From Amyloporia xantha (Eukaryota > Basidiomycota > Agaricomycetes > Polyporales > Adustoporiaceae), in contig JAYKKR010000026.1 in assembly GCA_036971615.1 (NCBI GenBank), positions 496,001-560,000 of the forward strand: 64,000 nucleotides of DNA, read 5' to 3'. Positions 41,113 to 53,297 of this stretch are shown piece by piece (position 1 is the first letter of the stretch; every line of letters starts with the position of its first letter). Below the pieces are notes generated by a model that ran no database searches, was not told the DNA's origin, and saw nothing but the letters and a program-made list of their open reading frames with translations. The translations under genes and the position numbers were made by a program.

Positions 41113-41525
41113 ACGCGACATCGGCTGGGCGGAGATGGTCGCCACCGAGCTGGCTGTCCGGTATCTAATCGCAGACAACGCTGGCATAGCCTTATTTCGC
41201 ATACATTCCGATAACATGGGCGTCGTCGGGGCACTCGAGGCAGGACGTTCACGCAGCATACAGCAAAATCGTATTCTTCAGCAGATTGTTTCTCTTTTTT
41301 CCGCAAATGGACTCTGGATCGATACAGAATATGTTAATACAAAAGTAAATCCCGCAGACCCTCCTTCTCGTGGTATCTTCCCTCCTGTAGACAAAAAACT
41401 TCCGCATATGTTCTCTGTACCACACCACCTTTCGTTGTACATCGAACGCGCTTAGGTAAACAATAAAATAAGCCACTCTCTGGCACGCCGATGGTTACTA
41501 AGCACGCGAACTCCAACCGACAACC

Positions 41526-42732
41526 ATGTCGAACACCAACAGTGATTCCCCTCTACGCTCCCTCATTGCTTCCTTCAAGAGGTCAGAGCGGATCTCCAAC
41601 CGTCATTACATTCGGGCGACTACACTGCCTTACCCCCGGCCGGCCGGGGAATCTAAGGAACGACTCAGCCTTTTCAAAGGTATCACAGCGCAACTCGATC
41701 ATCCTCTCTCCAAGGCAACAACGTCACAAACCCTCAAAGTCCTATCACTATGCCTTGCTGACTCTACACTGGAGAACTACCACTACGGCTTGCAAGCCTT
41801 CCTGTCATTCTGTAACCGGGAACGGGTACCCGAGACGCACCGTCTACCTGCAAGTGAATTCCTCCTCTGTGCGTTCGCCGCCTCGAGAGCCGGCTCATAC
41901 GTACGCTCTTCAGTACAAAACGTGATATCTGCCGTGCGAGCCTGGCACATAATCCACGGTGTCCCATGGAACGGCGGCCCCAGACTAAGCTACGTCCTTA
42001 ACGGAGTGGAACGGAGTGGAACGGATGGCACCCGAGGGGAAACCACCTCGACCACCAGTTTCGAGGGACATGCTGGATCTTTTACACTCGACACTGGACG
42101 ACGTAGACCCGGAATCAGTATGCGTCTTAGCCGCAGCAGATACAGCATTCTGGGGACAAACTCGTTTGGGAGAACTATTCGCAACGTCCAAGACATCATA
42201 CGACCCCAAACGAGTCCCAGCGCGACACCACCTATCAACAGCATCAAGTGCTAACGGCTCGCAGATACTACACCTACCCTACACGAAAACAAAGAAATAC
42301 ATTGGCGACGACTGCGTCATCACTCGACAGCACGGGACGAGCGACCCGATCGAGTCCCTGAGACGACACACACAGAGAAATAGCCACCCAGACCTTATCC
42401 CCCTCTTCTCGTACCAAGACAACCTTGGCAACTGGATTTGTCTAACGAAGAAGCGGTTCCTCCAAGTATGCAACTCTGTCTGGAAACGTCACGGCATTCC
42501 CCACACGTCTGGCCACTCGTTCCGCATCGGCGGGACAACTGAGCTGCTCACGGCTGGAGTCAAACCAGACGTTGTCAAGATGATGGGGCGCTGGTCGTCC
42601 GACGCTTTCCTGCGCTACTGGAGGCACATCGAGATTATCATACCGATGCATGCAGAACTCTTACGACCGCGTATTTCACCCCACGTCAGGGGGGCTAAAC
42701 GAACGAGCAAACGCGGCCCCATCCGACCATGA
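41526..42732 (+). pseudogene. Tyrosine recombinase of the DIRS-type element, 10-bp duplication frameshift
   Basis: N-terminal SAM-like core-binding part (LSLCLADSTLENYHYGLQAF, PASEFLLCAFAASRAGSYVR, VISAVRAWHIIHG) in one frame, catalytic part in another from about 42016 (ERMAPEGKPPRPPVSRDMLD). Catalytic residues of the family are visible: Arg in WGQTRLGELF, the HxxR box in SGHSFRIGGTT, and a late Tyr in SSDAFLRYWRH. The switch is caused by a perfect tandem duplication of ACGGAGTGGA (42001-42010 and 42011-42020); a single copy would keep one frame (LNGVERMAPEG). Stop at 42730-42732. Probably a recent loss of function. Confidence 0.88.
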
Positions 42733-43064
42733 GCAACAGGAATTTGTACTTACCTGTTCGCCTACTCCATTATTTCTAATAGTTTTGCTTAAAAAATTTT
42801 TGTTACATGTCAATCCATCATAAGTGTGTTATCCTACCCCTGCGACACTAGTCTCTTCGGCGGGAGTTCCGAGCGAGAGCTGCTCGTCAGCGACGTCGTC
42901 TCGCAGGTTGGGCGTTCCTTGCGCTCTCCCTCGGCACACCCCCAGGCCCCCGGACACCCACCGGCGTCCGGGAGCAGGACCTCTCCTGGTCCGGTCTTCC
43001 CCAACCCCGCACTGCTTGTCTGGAATACAAGCCCATAACCTTCAGAGCTAAGCTTAGGCACGAG

Positions 43065-43208
43065 TTGAAAGGATTCGGACGTGACTAGTCCCTCCGAATC
43101 CTACGACTCGTGACAGCCAAGAGCGGACAAGATGTGTGACGTCGTCACGGTTGCATCTTGATCCGCTACCGCCATCATCTCCCGCTGTACATACGGTTCA
43201 TTTCGCTC
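43065..43208 (+). repeat. Right 144-bp direct repeat of the DIRS-type element
   Basis: Identical to 17693-17836. Preceded by about 330 bp of non-coding element sequence after the recombinase stop, including a GC-rich stretch at 42900-43020. The expected second split repeat (B1/B2) was not found by eye on either side. Confidence 0.9.
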
Positions 43209-43720
43209 CCCACCCACCCCGCCGTTTCCTCTTTCCTTTCCTTTCCTTTCAGAAACTCCTCCGAGGTTTCTGGTTTGGGTCCGGCGCCAATTAAGCACAT
43301 AGAGTATGCACGAAGGCCGCGGCCGCTGTTACGGCGGATACATAGCTAAGTAGTCAATGGTGGACCAAGCTTCAAGTAAGTTCTATTGAACCTCCAAGCG
43401 AAAATCAGCGATGTGATTGATCTAGCTGAGGATCACTTGCGATTCGGTGCCTGTTGACAAATTTGCTCCATAGATATCCGTTCATACCATAAATACAATC
43501 GAGATTGTACAGATACATAAAATATAGCAAGAGTTGCCGAATTTTATACAGATCCATTCAAAGGAACTCGACATATTCATCTCTAGCACTGTGAGTAAAT
43601 TTGCGTTGTTCTTGAAGATCTCTCGTCTCATATATGCCCTACATTCATCGTTCATCCGTTCGCGGTACTAAGAGATACCCTGCGAGACATTCAAGGTAGT
43701 CAAGTCCGCCGTCAAGGACT
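43209..43720. other. Transposon flank and biotin ligase upstream region
   Basis: Begins with a pyrimidine-rich stretch with four CTTTC-type units (about 43230-43252), then GGCGCCAATT at 43283-43292, which also flanks the left end of the transposon. No gene seen; the right part should contain the biotin ligase promoter. Confidence 0.5.
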
Positions 43721-45864
43721 ATGAATGTCCTCGTATACTCCGGACCTGAAGTACTGCAGACTTCTCTCTCATACTCCATCACCAGCCTTCGTTCTCTACT
43801 TTTTCCAAATTATGCAGTGCAAGCGATCACGCAGCAGTCACTGACCTCGCATCCATGGTCGGAGAACTGCGCGTTGCTCGTTTTTCCTGCGTGCCGAAGT
43901 CATCTCTCAGCATCATCTATCTGTGCTCCTGTAAAATCGTACGTGGAGAATGGCGGAGCTATTCTCACAATCGGCGCGAGAGTACGCTGTCAGAAGTCTC
44001 AAGCACATCCTATAGGAACGATAGAAGATCGTGTAGATCGCATGCGTTTGGATGACAGGCGGTCACTACGCTTTGCATCGAAATCATCGGGGACGACCAT
44101 AGATGTAACCTTCGGTACCACCGCGGACGACTCTCCTCGGGTAATAGCGATCAAGACTGTTGATGAGGAGCACACCACGCTTGTTTTCCATTCTGGTACT
44201 TTGGATCTTGTCGATTCTCTGAACCCGGACATCCTGCGCTCTTTCGCTCGCTACCCTGAGCATCAGGAAGAGGGAAATGCAGCTGTTGCTTGCTGTTCAG
44301 CCGGAAAAGGTCAAGCCCTATTTTGGGGCAGTTTCATTGACCACCCGTTGACAGAAGAGCCTGCATTGACTATTCTTAACAAGTCGACCCCGCTCATGTC
44401 TCAGGAAGAACTAAATCGGGCAGAGGATCAGCGTCAAGAGCTCCTGCGATCGTCCCTCCGCCTGCTAAACCTCATTCTTCCGGAGCAGACGTCAGCATCC
44501 ACCAGCCCCCTTCCACAATTTCTGACGAGTATTCCTTCGAGACCCTGGATAGTGGACGAAATATTGCAGAAGTTGTCCGTTGCGAACCTTGAGTCGCAGA
44601 CACACGCCCTTCAAGATAGTAACGACACTTTTGAATTTCACACCGTCTTGGATGACTGGAAGGTGCTAGAGGACGCTCGCACAAAGTCTTCCACGAAGAA
44701 AGACCCGTCTTCCTGGCAACCGAAACACATCCTCGTCTTCAGGAATAGCCTCATCCCGCCAAGCAGCAAGACGCCACTTTTCAATATAAGTCGATTTTAC
44801 GAAGAACTCGCTGCGGCTCACAAGGCGAAGTCTGATGATCAAGCCAAATCTTGGCGGATAGGTGAAGCGCTACTCTACGGAGAAGTTGTAACTAGCACAC
44901 AGACGATGTTAGACAAGTACGTCACTCCAACACGCCCTCTTTATGGCTACTCACGACCGCTCTCATCTCAGGAATACGCATCTGTTGTCCCACCTCCCCA
45001 CACCATTGCTCTCCTTAGCTTCTCACCAGCTAGCCGGCAGAGGCCGCGGTGGGAACATTTGGCTCTCACCATCTGGCTGTCTACAGTTCTCTCTTCTTCT
45101 GCGTGTCTCCCTTGCCGAACTCCCAGCGGCCCGCCTCGTATTCGTCCAATATCTGTTTGGTCTTGCCGTTGTCGAGGCATGCAGGGATTCCACCGTGCTG
45201 GGAGCCGAGGGCAAGCGTGTGAGACTAAAGTGGCCAAACGACATTTATGCTGTGCGCTCAGACGGTGTGTGGAAGAAAATCGGAGGAATCCTGGTGAATA
45301 CGAGTTTCTCAAGTGGGAAAGTCGAGATTGTCATCGGTGTGTGTTCCGCTGACTGCCCTTACCAATATGAGAAGATAGTCTCATCGTTTCATTGCTTCTG
45401 TAGGCTGCGGGCTGAATGTCTGGAATCCTCCGCCAATTCAGTCGCTCATCCAACTCGTACCAACAGATTCGGACATACAGTTGAGCATGGAACGGACCGC
45501 TGCCGCAATCATGGTGAAATTCGAGGGCATGTGGGGCACTTTTCTCGCTCACAAGGGCTCCTTCGAGCCGTTTATGGATCTGTATTATGAGCGATGGTTG
45601 CACTCGTAAGTTGACTGCTGCGCGTTTGCAGAGTCATATCTATTTCTGACGTTGGAATGACACAGCGACCAGCTTGTCGAGTTGACCACGGTCACACCCT
45701 TTCAAAAGGTGCGCATCGTCGGTATTACCGGCGACCACGGTTTGTTACGCACGATGCCTGAGAGGGATGGATGGTCCGGCGCCAGCGGTGGATCTTTCAT
45801 CGACCTGCAACCTGACGGAAACAGCTTTGATATCATGGCTGGTCTCATCAAGGCGAAGAGTTAG
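43721..45864 (+). CDS. BPL1: Biotin--protein ligase (holocarboxylase synthetase)
   Basis: Activates biotin to biotinyl-AMP and attaches it to carboxylases such as acetyl-CoA and pyruvate carboxylase. Four exons: 43721-44916, 44972-45336, 45404-45605, 45666-45864; 653 aa, the size usual for eukaryotic ligases. The N-terminal third is the glutamine-amidotransferase-like BPL_N domain (MNVLVYSGPEVLQTSLSYSI, ENCALLVFPACRSHLS, YVENGGAILTIGAR). The catalytic domain has the biotin/ATP loop GRGRGGNIWLSPSGCLQFSL, the lysine motif RLKWPNDIYAV, GGILVNTSFSSGKVEIVIG and CGLNVWNPPP. The C-terminal SH3-like domain carries VRIVGITGDHGLLRT and FIDLQPDGNSFDIMAGLI. The exon 1-2 junction (GTACGT/CTCAG) fuses DK to NTHLLSHLPTPLL in frame. 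Intact. Confidence 0.93.
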
Positions 45865-46149
45865 AGCTAGAATTCTTGGGCATACTCCTGAATGGCTTAT
45901 GTGCCCGCAGCCGTGATTGTGTTTTGAAAGCATGCATCTCGAATCAGAAGCACTGGTGGCAGCTCATTACAAACTAACTGTATATTATTACTATACGAGA
46001 CAAAGAATCTCGAAACAGGACAGCTGGCAGGAAAGCACTATGAATACAACATCCAAAAAACCTATAGAGTACAGTGTAGACGCAGAACATCTGCGGGGTA
46101 TGAATGCCACATCGGTACGTACAGAAACACAGTAACTTACTTGTCCATT
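45865..46149. other. Convergent spacer
   Basis: 285 bp between the 3' ends of the biotin ligase and the tricalbin-like gene; no gene seen. Confidence 0.4.
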
Positions 46150-49100
46150 TCAAACCTCTGTCTCCACATCAGGCTGCCGTGAATGCAGCTTGAATCGGTC
46201 CGCAACAGCATGCACGCCCTCCCCCACGTTTTCTTTCATCCACACCGCCGTCCTGACCGGCTTAACCTGCATAAGTCCTCTGTGATCACGGTGAAGCTCC
46301 TTCTCGTGCTCCCTCCATCCTTTAAATTTGGCCACAGGCCCGCTTCCTTTCTCGGTTTCAGAACCACCTTCGGCAGCCTCGCCCTGGTAGCCGTGATCTT
46401 GCTGCTCGTCTACAACATCATCCGTGGATACGATGGTATTCGTCCTCTCCGCGGCATCCTCGTTATTGATTGAAGAAGAGTCACCCCCTGCAGTGTTGAC
46501 TGGTCCATCCGTCATGGTTTTATCTATGTGTGGAGTTACTTGATCATTCCCATCTGCGAGCTGCGTCTCGTGGCTCTCCTTCGGTTGGTGATCAGCAGGC
46601 ATCTGATCGTCCATCGTCCCGACGTCCTCCCTCATACCCGCCGCCTGCTGTCTATCATACTCGTCCCATGCTCCTCTTTTCCTCGCACCTGCGCCACTGA
46701 ACAACTCGTGGTGACGCTCCGATATACCTGGGCGGAAGACGAGGTCGAGGAAGACGCTGCCAATGCGCTCCACTTTCTCCCTGTCCGAGTCCCAATACTC
46801 CAGACTTCCATTAGGAGGCACATAATTCAACTTCAGCCTGGAGTAGTCGTCGTGTTTAGCTCGCCAGAGGGCGATCTCAACTGGGCCTTCCTCATGGTCT
46901 ACAAGATCACGCAGCCAAAGCACAGCAAGAGCCTTCCGCCGGGAACTCTTGAACCCCGCCGTGTCTCTAAAGGAGACAAGCAGCGCCGTGCCATACCGCT
47001 GGCGGACGGGAATACGGGAGACATCGTCATGCGACCAGACGATTCTTCCATCTTCACGCTTCTCGGCATTCTTGCGTGACACCTTCTCCTCGCCTGGAAG
47101 CGTTGTCGCCTTGATGCGAACTTCGCAGTTGGACAGATCCTCCTGGGATTTGACGGCGATGCCTCGAACCTCGACAGTGCCCGTATCGAAACCGAGAAGG
47201 TTGGAGGGCAGCTTAGCTTCCACCGGCCTAAACAATAGGGAGACATGGACGCGGCCATGTCCTACGCCCTCTTGTATGGAATAAAAGCGAGTGATTTCCG
47301 ATGCATTGACGAGGAGGTCAGATAGCTACGACCACATTTGTGTCAGCATATATCTTCCAAAAGCAACAATATATAGACTGAACCTTGAGGAAGACCACCC
47401 CGAGCACAGCGTCATTCTCCCGCATTCGATAGTCTTTGACGGTAACCGTGACGTGCGACTTCCGCCAGTCCCTAATGAATCTTTCCGTCCCCGCATTGAA
47501 CATGGGGGAACTTGTGATGGGTTTAACACGAGTCTCATAAACCTGCAACAAAATCAGAATAAGACAAGATCATGACGGCAACCAGCGAGCCCACTGACCA
47601 GCTCATCATTCAGGGATCTGTCGAACCTTTATCAGCACCCAGGACGGAAAAGCATAACAAGCACACTACTCACATTGTGCAATACGACGATGGCAGCCCC
47701 TCCGCCTCCTCTTGTTCCTCCTCTCCCGCATCCTGGCCTTTGCCCCCGTCCCTGTCCTTCCCCTTCTTCCTCTCCTCTCCACCCAATCGCACGACCAGAT
47801 CCCGGATCTCGTGCACCTGAACGCTGAGGATGCCCGAAGGCCACGCCGGGTCCGGCGGTGTCGTGAGCACCGCTGCCTCGAGGTCGTTCAACGAAACCGC
47901 GCGCGCCTCCTTGAACTCGGGCTTGTCGCGCAGATCGTCGGGGATGCTCGGGTCGACGCCGTCCGTGGTGAAGGTCGGGTTCGGCGGGAGCTTGCCATAG
48001 TAGCCGACGGTGTACTCGATCGACCCAGGACGATGCTTGGAGTCCGGGCTGGAGAGAGGGGAGACGCGCCGGACAGGCTTACCGCGCTGCCGGATGAGCT
48101 TAACAATGTCGACGTCGTGGTAGCCCAGCATATCATCCTATGAGTTCATGCTAGTAGATCAGCTACCGGGAATGAAACGGGTCGAGATCCATCTGCACAC
48201 TGACCACACTGACGCGATCCGAATCCCACAGCTGAAAGCTGAGCTGCTCACGCAGTTTCACGGTGTTAACATCCACGACAACCACCGCAGTCTCCTCAAA
48301 CACGGGATTCAAATCGCCCTTGATGATCCTGGTCGAGTACATCGGCTTGCCTAGCCGCGAGAATGTGAGGGTGACATATGGATCTACTAACAGCCAAGCG
48401 CAATTGCGCTGCAAGTTCAGAGACGGGCGTTACATGGCGACAAAAAGACTGACCAGACTTGCCACCTGTATCTGCACTCTCCAGGTTCGTCGCCCGGTGA
48501 ATATTCACAATAAGTACCCCAATCGCGTCCGTGTCTGAAATGCGCGGTGATCAACACCATCAACATGCGTACTACACTACAACGGGGTTGACCTTTCTTA
48601 ATATCGTCCCCATTAATGAACTTCTGCAGGTCCACTGTGAGGCTCTTCGGCGCGACATATTCTGCCGCCGCCGTGTTAATGGCGCTGGATATGAAGCCGG
48701 AGATAAACGGAATGTTCATGACGTTCGGGAGCCGCTCGCTCAGCGGCGTCACCGAGATTGTGATGTGCGGCAGGCCGAGCAATGTCACAAGCGTGGTCTT
48801 GACACTAAAATGTGACACAATCATTAGTTAACTCGGGGTAAGGAAGAAATCAGTGACTCACAAAGGTGGTGTGGAGATGAGCTGAAGGCGCGCGCGCGCA
48901 GTGCTAACCGCGCCTGTAACCTCCACCCAGACAGCTGAATGAAACAGGTTAACGTACGTCTATCACACAGTCGACAAGGCACCACTCACGAAAGCGCATG
49001 CCTACCACGCCCTTCAGACCCACGAAAAACTCCACAAGTAGGCTGTGAGTCAAACGCACGAGCCGTTCAGCATGCTCCATCCACAACGCCCCACTCGCAG

Positions 49101-50301
49101 GCTCTAACTCACTGTATATTCTTCGCCTTGCTCGAGGCCGTGTTGCCGCTCGGAAGCCCACGGTATGCGAACGAGAGCTCCAGATTGACGTGGTCCCCAC
49201 CGAGCGCGTCGCGGTCGTCCGGGGTCATACTCTGTGAGTCTACCTCGAGCGACTTGCCGATGACTTTCGAGCTATTCGCCTCGCTGTCGGCATCCGGGTC
49301 TGCGTCGGGTAGCGAGCGAATGGACGTGACGCGCGCGGCATTCTGTCCCAGACCAACATCTGAAATACGGACGGAGTGCTTTAAACGTCTTCAGCAGATG
49401 CACAGGCTGACACAGGCGCAAATAAGACCTACCACAAACGAGGGCGCCGACGACTGCATAATGTCCTCCACCATGTCCACCATCGATGCAAACCTGTACA
49501 GACTTGCATATCAGATATACTCCACCACGACTTGCCTCTCGCAAAAAGGCGCACGCACATGTCCGGGTTAATAATTGGCCACACACCGCGCAGGACCGTG
49601 TTCAACCACTCCGTGCTCTCCTTCGTGCGCTCCTCGTCCGACTTCTGCCCGTCTACGCCAAGGTCGGCGCCCGCCTGCAGCCCCCGCGCGCGCTCCGCGT
49701 GCCAGGCGCGGTCTTCGAAATCCCCGTCAGCGACGCTGCGCATGCGGAAGTGCAGCGCATACGCGAAGGCCGAAGGCGGCAGTAGCAGTAGCAACCAGGA
49801 GAATGTATGGTGTGAAGGAATCAGGAGCGCGGCGGCGAGAAAGGCGAGCGTGTAGGCCGCACATATGTAGAGTATGCTGGGTGAGGTGACGGAGACGATC
49901 TTCTTCCGCTGTTGCGCGAGGTCTGGCAGCGCATATATGCACTTCAATCAGTAAGAATGAGCATGAATATGACACAAAGACACACCTGGGGGAGGGAACG
50001 CGTGTCTCAGCACGTTCTCGCCGTCAGAGCGCAGGTCGGGCTGCTGATCCGCGTCTGCATCAGCATTGCGTATGTCCAGCTCCTCACCGGTCGTTGGGTC
50101 CTTCGTGTGCGCGACATGACCCTTGGCGAGCTGATGGGCTACCTGCTTCGTCTCCTGCTGCTCTCGCGGGCCGCTCTGGTCCTGCAGTTGCTGTGCCTTG
50201 GCATTGGTTGCCTTTTCAGGGTTCACGAGCGACGTGAGCTTGGTGGCAATCTTCGGGACAGGGTTCTTTCCCGAATAGGGCTCGCCGAGCTTGTGCGACA
50301 T
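46150..50301 (-). CDS. Tricalbin / extended-synaptotagmin-like SMP-C2 membrane protein
   Basis: Likely tethers the ER to the plasma membrane and moves lipids between them. Start ATG at 50301 (MSHKLGEPYSGKNPVPKIAT), stop at 46150-46152, with about nine exons. The N-terminus is hydrophilic. A double hydrophobic hairpin follows (SILYICAAYTLAFLAAALLI, FSWLLLLLPPSAFAYAL), then the SMP lipid-transfer domain (STEWLNTVLRGVWPIINPDM, FASMVDMVEDIMQSSAPSFV, LLGLPHITISVTPLSERLPN, FISGFISSAINTAAAEYVAP). C2 domains follow (DPYVTLTFSRLGKPMYSTRI, GDLNPVFEETAVVVVD; ILSVQVHEIRDLVVRLG; and a last one around GTVEVRGIAVKSQEDLSNCE and LSGAGARKRG-like text near 46700). The C-terminal 150 residues are acidic and polar. 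Exon borders were only partly worked out, but all large exons are open with GT-AG ends. Confidence 0.85.
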
Positions 50302-51132
50302 GAGGTACTGGGTATATCGTAGGGGTCAAACCGGTGGTTGCAGGATTTTGTGCAGCGCTCCTATAGGCCTTGATAGTGCGTAAATGTCAGTTAGGATTCG
50401 AAAGGCTCTTCCGACGGAGAGAATCGTTTGAGAAGTACTGCGCTGGTAGGCAGGTATATAAGTATCCGCGACCTATCCATGCTGCGAAGCAACTGTATGT
50501 CATGTGTGGAGTCGGTGAACACACGCACCAGCCCGCTGATGGGCCCGCTTAGCGCTACGCTCCCCACTCCAACAACACAGAACTTCATGATGCTAAGCGT
50601 GTGTACTTACAACAGACCATCAATATTACGCTTCCCAAGTCCACCAGTAGTGTCGGAGTGATGGTGTCGACAGCAGCAGTTGTTCCCAGTTGGATCAGTC
50701 CTGTCCCACTAATGTTGTCTCGTTGATTTTAAGACGGGGTGAATATGGACATTTGAACACACAGGTCGACGTCGAGCAAATGAAAAACAGACACGCATGG
50801 TCTTGTAAGCAATAGCCTTGAGTTGGTCTGCTGCTCTGCAAGCATACAAGACAGTAGTGACGGCGAGTATTGGGCATGACGTCAGCACACAACGAAATCA
50901 ACAACTGAATTTGATTTGTGGGTTACAAGGTGTGTAGATAAGCTATTTTGCGAGATATGTGTATTGTGGAAAATTATTCAATTGAATCTGCGAATGGTCT
51001 CACGAGTCACGACATGGTCTAAAGGAACTGAAAGTCTACTACCATCCACCAGTCATTATAACGTCACTTGCATGATAGCGACGCTGTGAATACGCTAGGA
51101 ACATATTTGTCCGAACTTAGCCAGCATCCTCG
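50302..51132. other. Intergenic, no gene seen
   Basis: Lies between the tricalbin-like start and the transporter stop. Only short unsupported frames. Confidence 0.4.
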
Positions 51133-52939
51133 TCAAGTGCGCGCGTTCGCAGCCCGACGCGTTTGCACCTCTGTCGCGACACCAACAACGCCGAGTAAAA
51201 TAGACCCCGCACCAATGAGCACTCCTACGAAGATAATGAGGCCTACGAAGCCCGCCTCATTGACCGTGGTGAGGAACGCTCCTGCTGTTGGCGTGCCTAC
51301 CAAATTGGCGATGCCGACGAGCAGATACAGTGATCCTGCGAATCACAAATAAGTCCACAAGTAATGGTGAGAACCCCTCTCCCACGCGAACAAGATGAGT
51401 GGAAGCACGCTACCTAGTCTGGCGCCGTACACTTCAATGGGCGAGATGGTGTAGATATACGCGGGCAGCAGGGACACAAAAGCACCTGGATAGCGAGTAT
51501 ATGAGCGACCGTCACTTGTGATGAGCACAAACCATGGGCAGATACATGCCTGTGAAAAGACCGTACATCGCTGCAAACGCAGTGATCGACGCCTGGTCAC
51601 GAGCAGGTAGCCACAGCGCCAGAGTGAATACGCCAGCTATCAACGTCGACGGAACCAGCACATTCAGACTACAAAACACCGTTGATCAGCTTCCGGACAG
51701 CTACTCCGAGTCTATCGACACGACCTAGCACATACCAGCCCCATCTATCGGCCAAGATGCCGGGAATAATACGAGACGGGAAGCCGAACGCGTTGATGAT
51801 AGGCAGGAGGTAGATCGCGAAGCTGTTGGGCACCCCTCGGAACGTCGCGTATATCTGGATGTAGAAGTACGGCGTGAACAGCGCGTAGAACACCCTGTCG
51901 GCAGTCATTGGGACACACTCGTCAGCACGCAGGCTGCTGTAGAGAAAGCGCGGACTGCGACTCACAAAAACGCGCTGATCCCCGCACAAACGTACTTCCA
52001 GTCTCGGAAGCCACCCAGGTCGACGAACCCCCGCAGCGTGAGGTTCCGCGAGGGCGGCAGACGGGTGCGAATTGTGAAACAGGCGATCGCGAGGCACCCA
52101 AGGCACACAAATGCAGCGGCGCGCACCGCCCAAGGAAAGCCGACCGTGGTGATCAGGCGTTGCAGCATGATTGGGAAGAACACACCGCCGACGGAGCTCC
52201 CGGACGCGACGATGCCGATGGCGTACGCCCGCTTGCGTTTGAACCAGTGCCCGACCACGGCGAGTGCGGGGTTAAAGCTGTTAGTAGTGTCAAATGGGCA
52301 CGCTCTCGCCAGCATATGTGGATCACGGCGGTGTGCGTGACATGCTTACATGCATGCTAAACCCATGCCAAAGAGAAGACCCTGTGACAGGAAGAGCTGA
52401 TACGGTTGGTCGGGTTGTACCAGGGAGACCATCATTAGGGAGAACACGATCAAAAATGACCCTAGTGGAATGAGGACCTGCGTGTATGCATTTAATTCAA
52501 TCGCAAATCCGAAAACAAGGAGAGGTGACATTACACTCGTTCCATAAGCATCATACACTTTCCCCACTATGGGGCCTCCCCCATACAAGAAAAACAATTG
52601 TATTGCGCCAATTAGCGCAATGGTGGATGAAGAGGAATGAACGAGAAGATTGGTCGTGTAGTAGTCTTGAAAGACACCCTAGACACGCATCAGTCCACAC
52701 CCAATCAGTTCGCGCTCTCCATCAACGCAAGAAGAACGGTGACTCACATACGAATTTACCATGCCAAAAGTGGCGACAAAGGCGAAGAACGAGCCCAGGA
52801 CACATGTCCAACCCTGCACACCACCCTCCGGAAAGTCTGATGCGGCAGGTGCGGGAGACACTGTCTTTATGGACACCGGTTGGCTCTCGAGCGCATTCTC
52901 ACTCTTCTCCGGGTCCATCGTAGCTGGCGTTGGCGACAT
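51133..52939 (-). CDS. Major facilitator superfamily transporter, monocarboxylate-porter type
   Basis: Start ATG at 52939 (MSPTPATMDPEKSENALESQ), stop at 51133-51135. After a polar N-terminus the family signature DFPEGGVQGWTCVLGSFFAF opens helix 1. Later exons carry helices 3-6 (LPLGSFLIVFSLMMVSLVQP, LFLSQGLLFGMGLA, NPALAVVGHWFKRKRAYAIG, VASGSSVGGVFFPIMLQRLI, VRAAAFVCLGCLAIACF). A central loop with TRLPPS follows, then the second bundle (AGISAFLFYALFTPYFYI, FAIYLLPIINAFGFPSRIIP, ILADRWGWY) and the last helices (GSLYLLVGIANLVGTPTAGA, AGFVGLIIFVGVLIGAGSIL) before a short basic tail. Homologues include fungal Mch proteins and riboflavin or carboxylate carriers; the substrate cannot be told. At least six exons; not every junction was resolved. 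Confidence 0.85.
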
Positions 52940-53297
52940 GGAGAGTGTGGAAAGCTCTCAGGTCTCAGGTAGCAAGGCATTCGTCTTGTACCCATGTGTT
53001 TGAGCCTCCTGTGTAATCCTTAGTCAAGGTCCATAAATTGCTTAGGAGATCACTGACTGCCGACCGTACTAATTTATCGGCTCCCGCGGGCATAGTCAGC
53101 AGACTGAGACGGGCGCGCCGCTCCGTAACGAGTTTTGCCCACATTTACACATGTTCCCATAAGCTACTGCATCTGCATAGCTGGAATCGGTACGAATTAT
53201 GTGTAGGATAGTAGGAGGAGTAACACCGAGTTCAGTACAATACAATCGAGGTGCCGTGATGATTGGACAGAGACGATCTAACCTAAATATTTAATAT

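Larger units (their letters stand above)
19918..41455 (+). pseudogene. DIRS-type reverse transcriptase-RNase H, split by gypsy insertion
   Basis: Upstream part to 21214: SDIRPIITPLRWHVWREELL, RRYSGPFHPSRLEQIIGPFH, a palm region with GIFRIIQDLSYPRND, FGMRSSGGLFGRVADA and the catalytic KWVDDFIFFRYP, then the linker and start of RNase H (KSIFVDTSTSWGIGLIINGR). Downstream part from 41113 to the stop at 41453-41455: DIGWAEMVATELAVRYL, FRIHSDNMGVVGALEAGR, VNTKVNPADPPSRG. The two halves join in the same frame when the gypsy element and one copy of ACGC are ignored. The RT frame is open well upstream of 19918 and overlaps gag, so its real start is uncertain. Disrupted, hence non-functional as it stands. 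Confidence 0.85.
17693..43208 (+). mobile_element. DIRS/Ngaro-type tyrosine-recombinase retrotransposon, interrupted
   Basis: Order along the plus strand: 144-bp terminal repeat, gag (17880-19917), reverse transcriptase/RNase H (about 19918-21214 plus 41113-41455), tyrosine recombinase (41526-42732), second copy of the 144-bp repeat. The tyrosine recombinase in place of a DDE integrase, and an RT of the VDDF type, are diagnostic of the DIRS order. A 19.9 kb gypsy element sits inside the RNase H region; without it and its 4-bp target duplication the element is about 5.6 kb. The 10-mer GGCGCCAATT occurs at 17685-17694 and again at 43283-43292, so the true right end may be at about 43282-43292. 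Confidence 0.85.
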
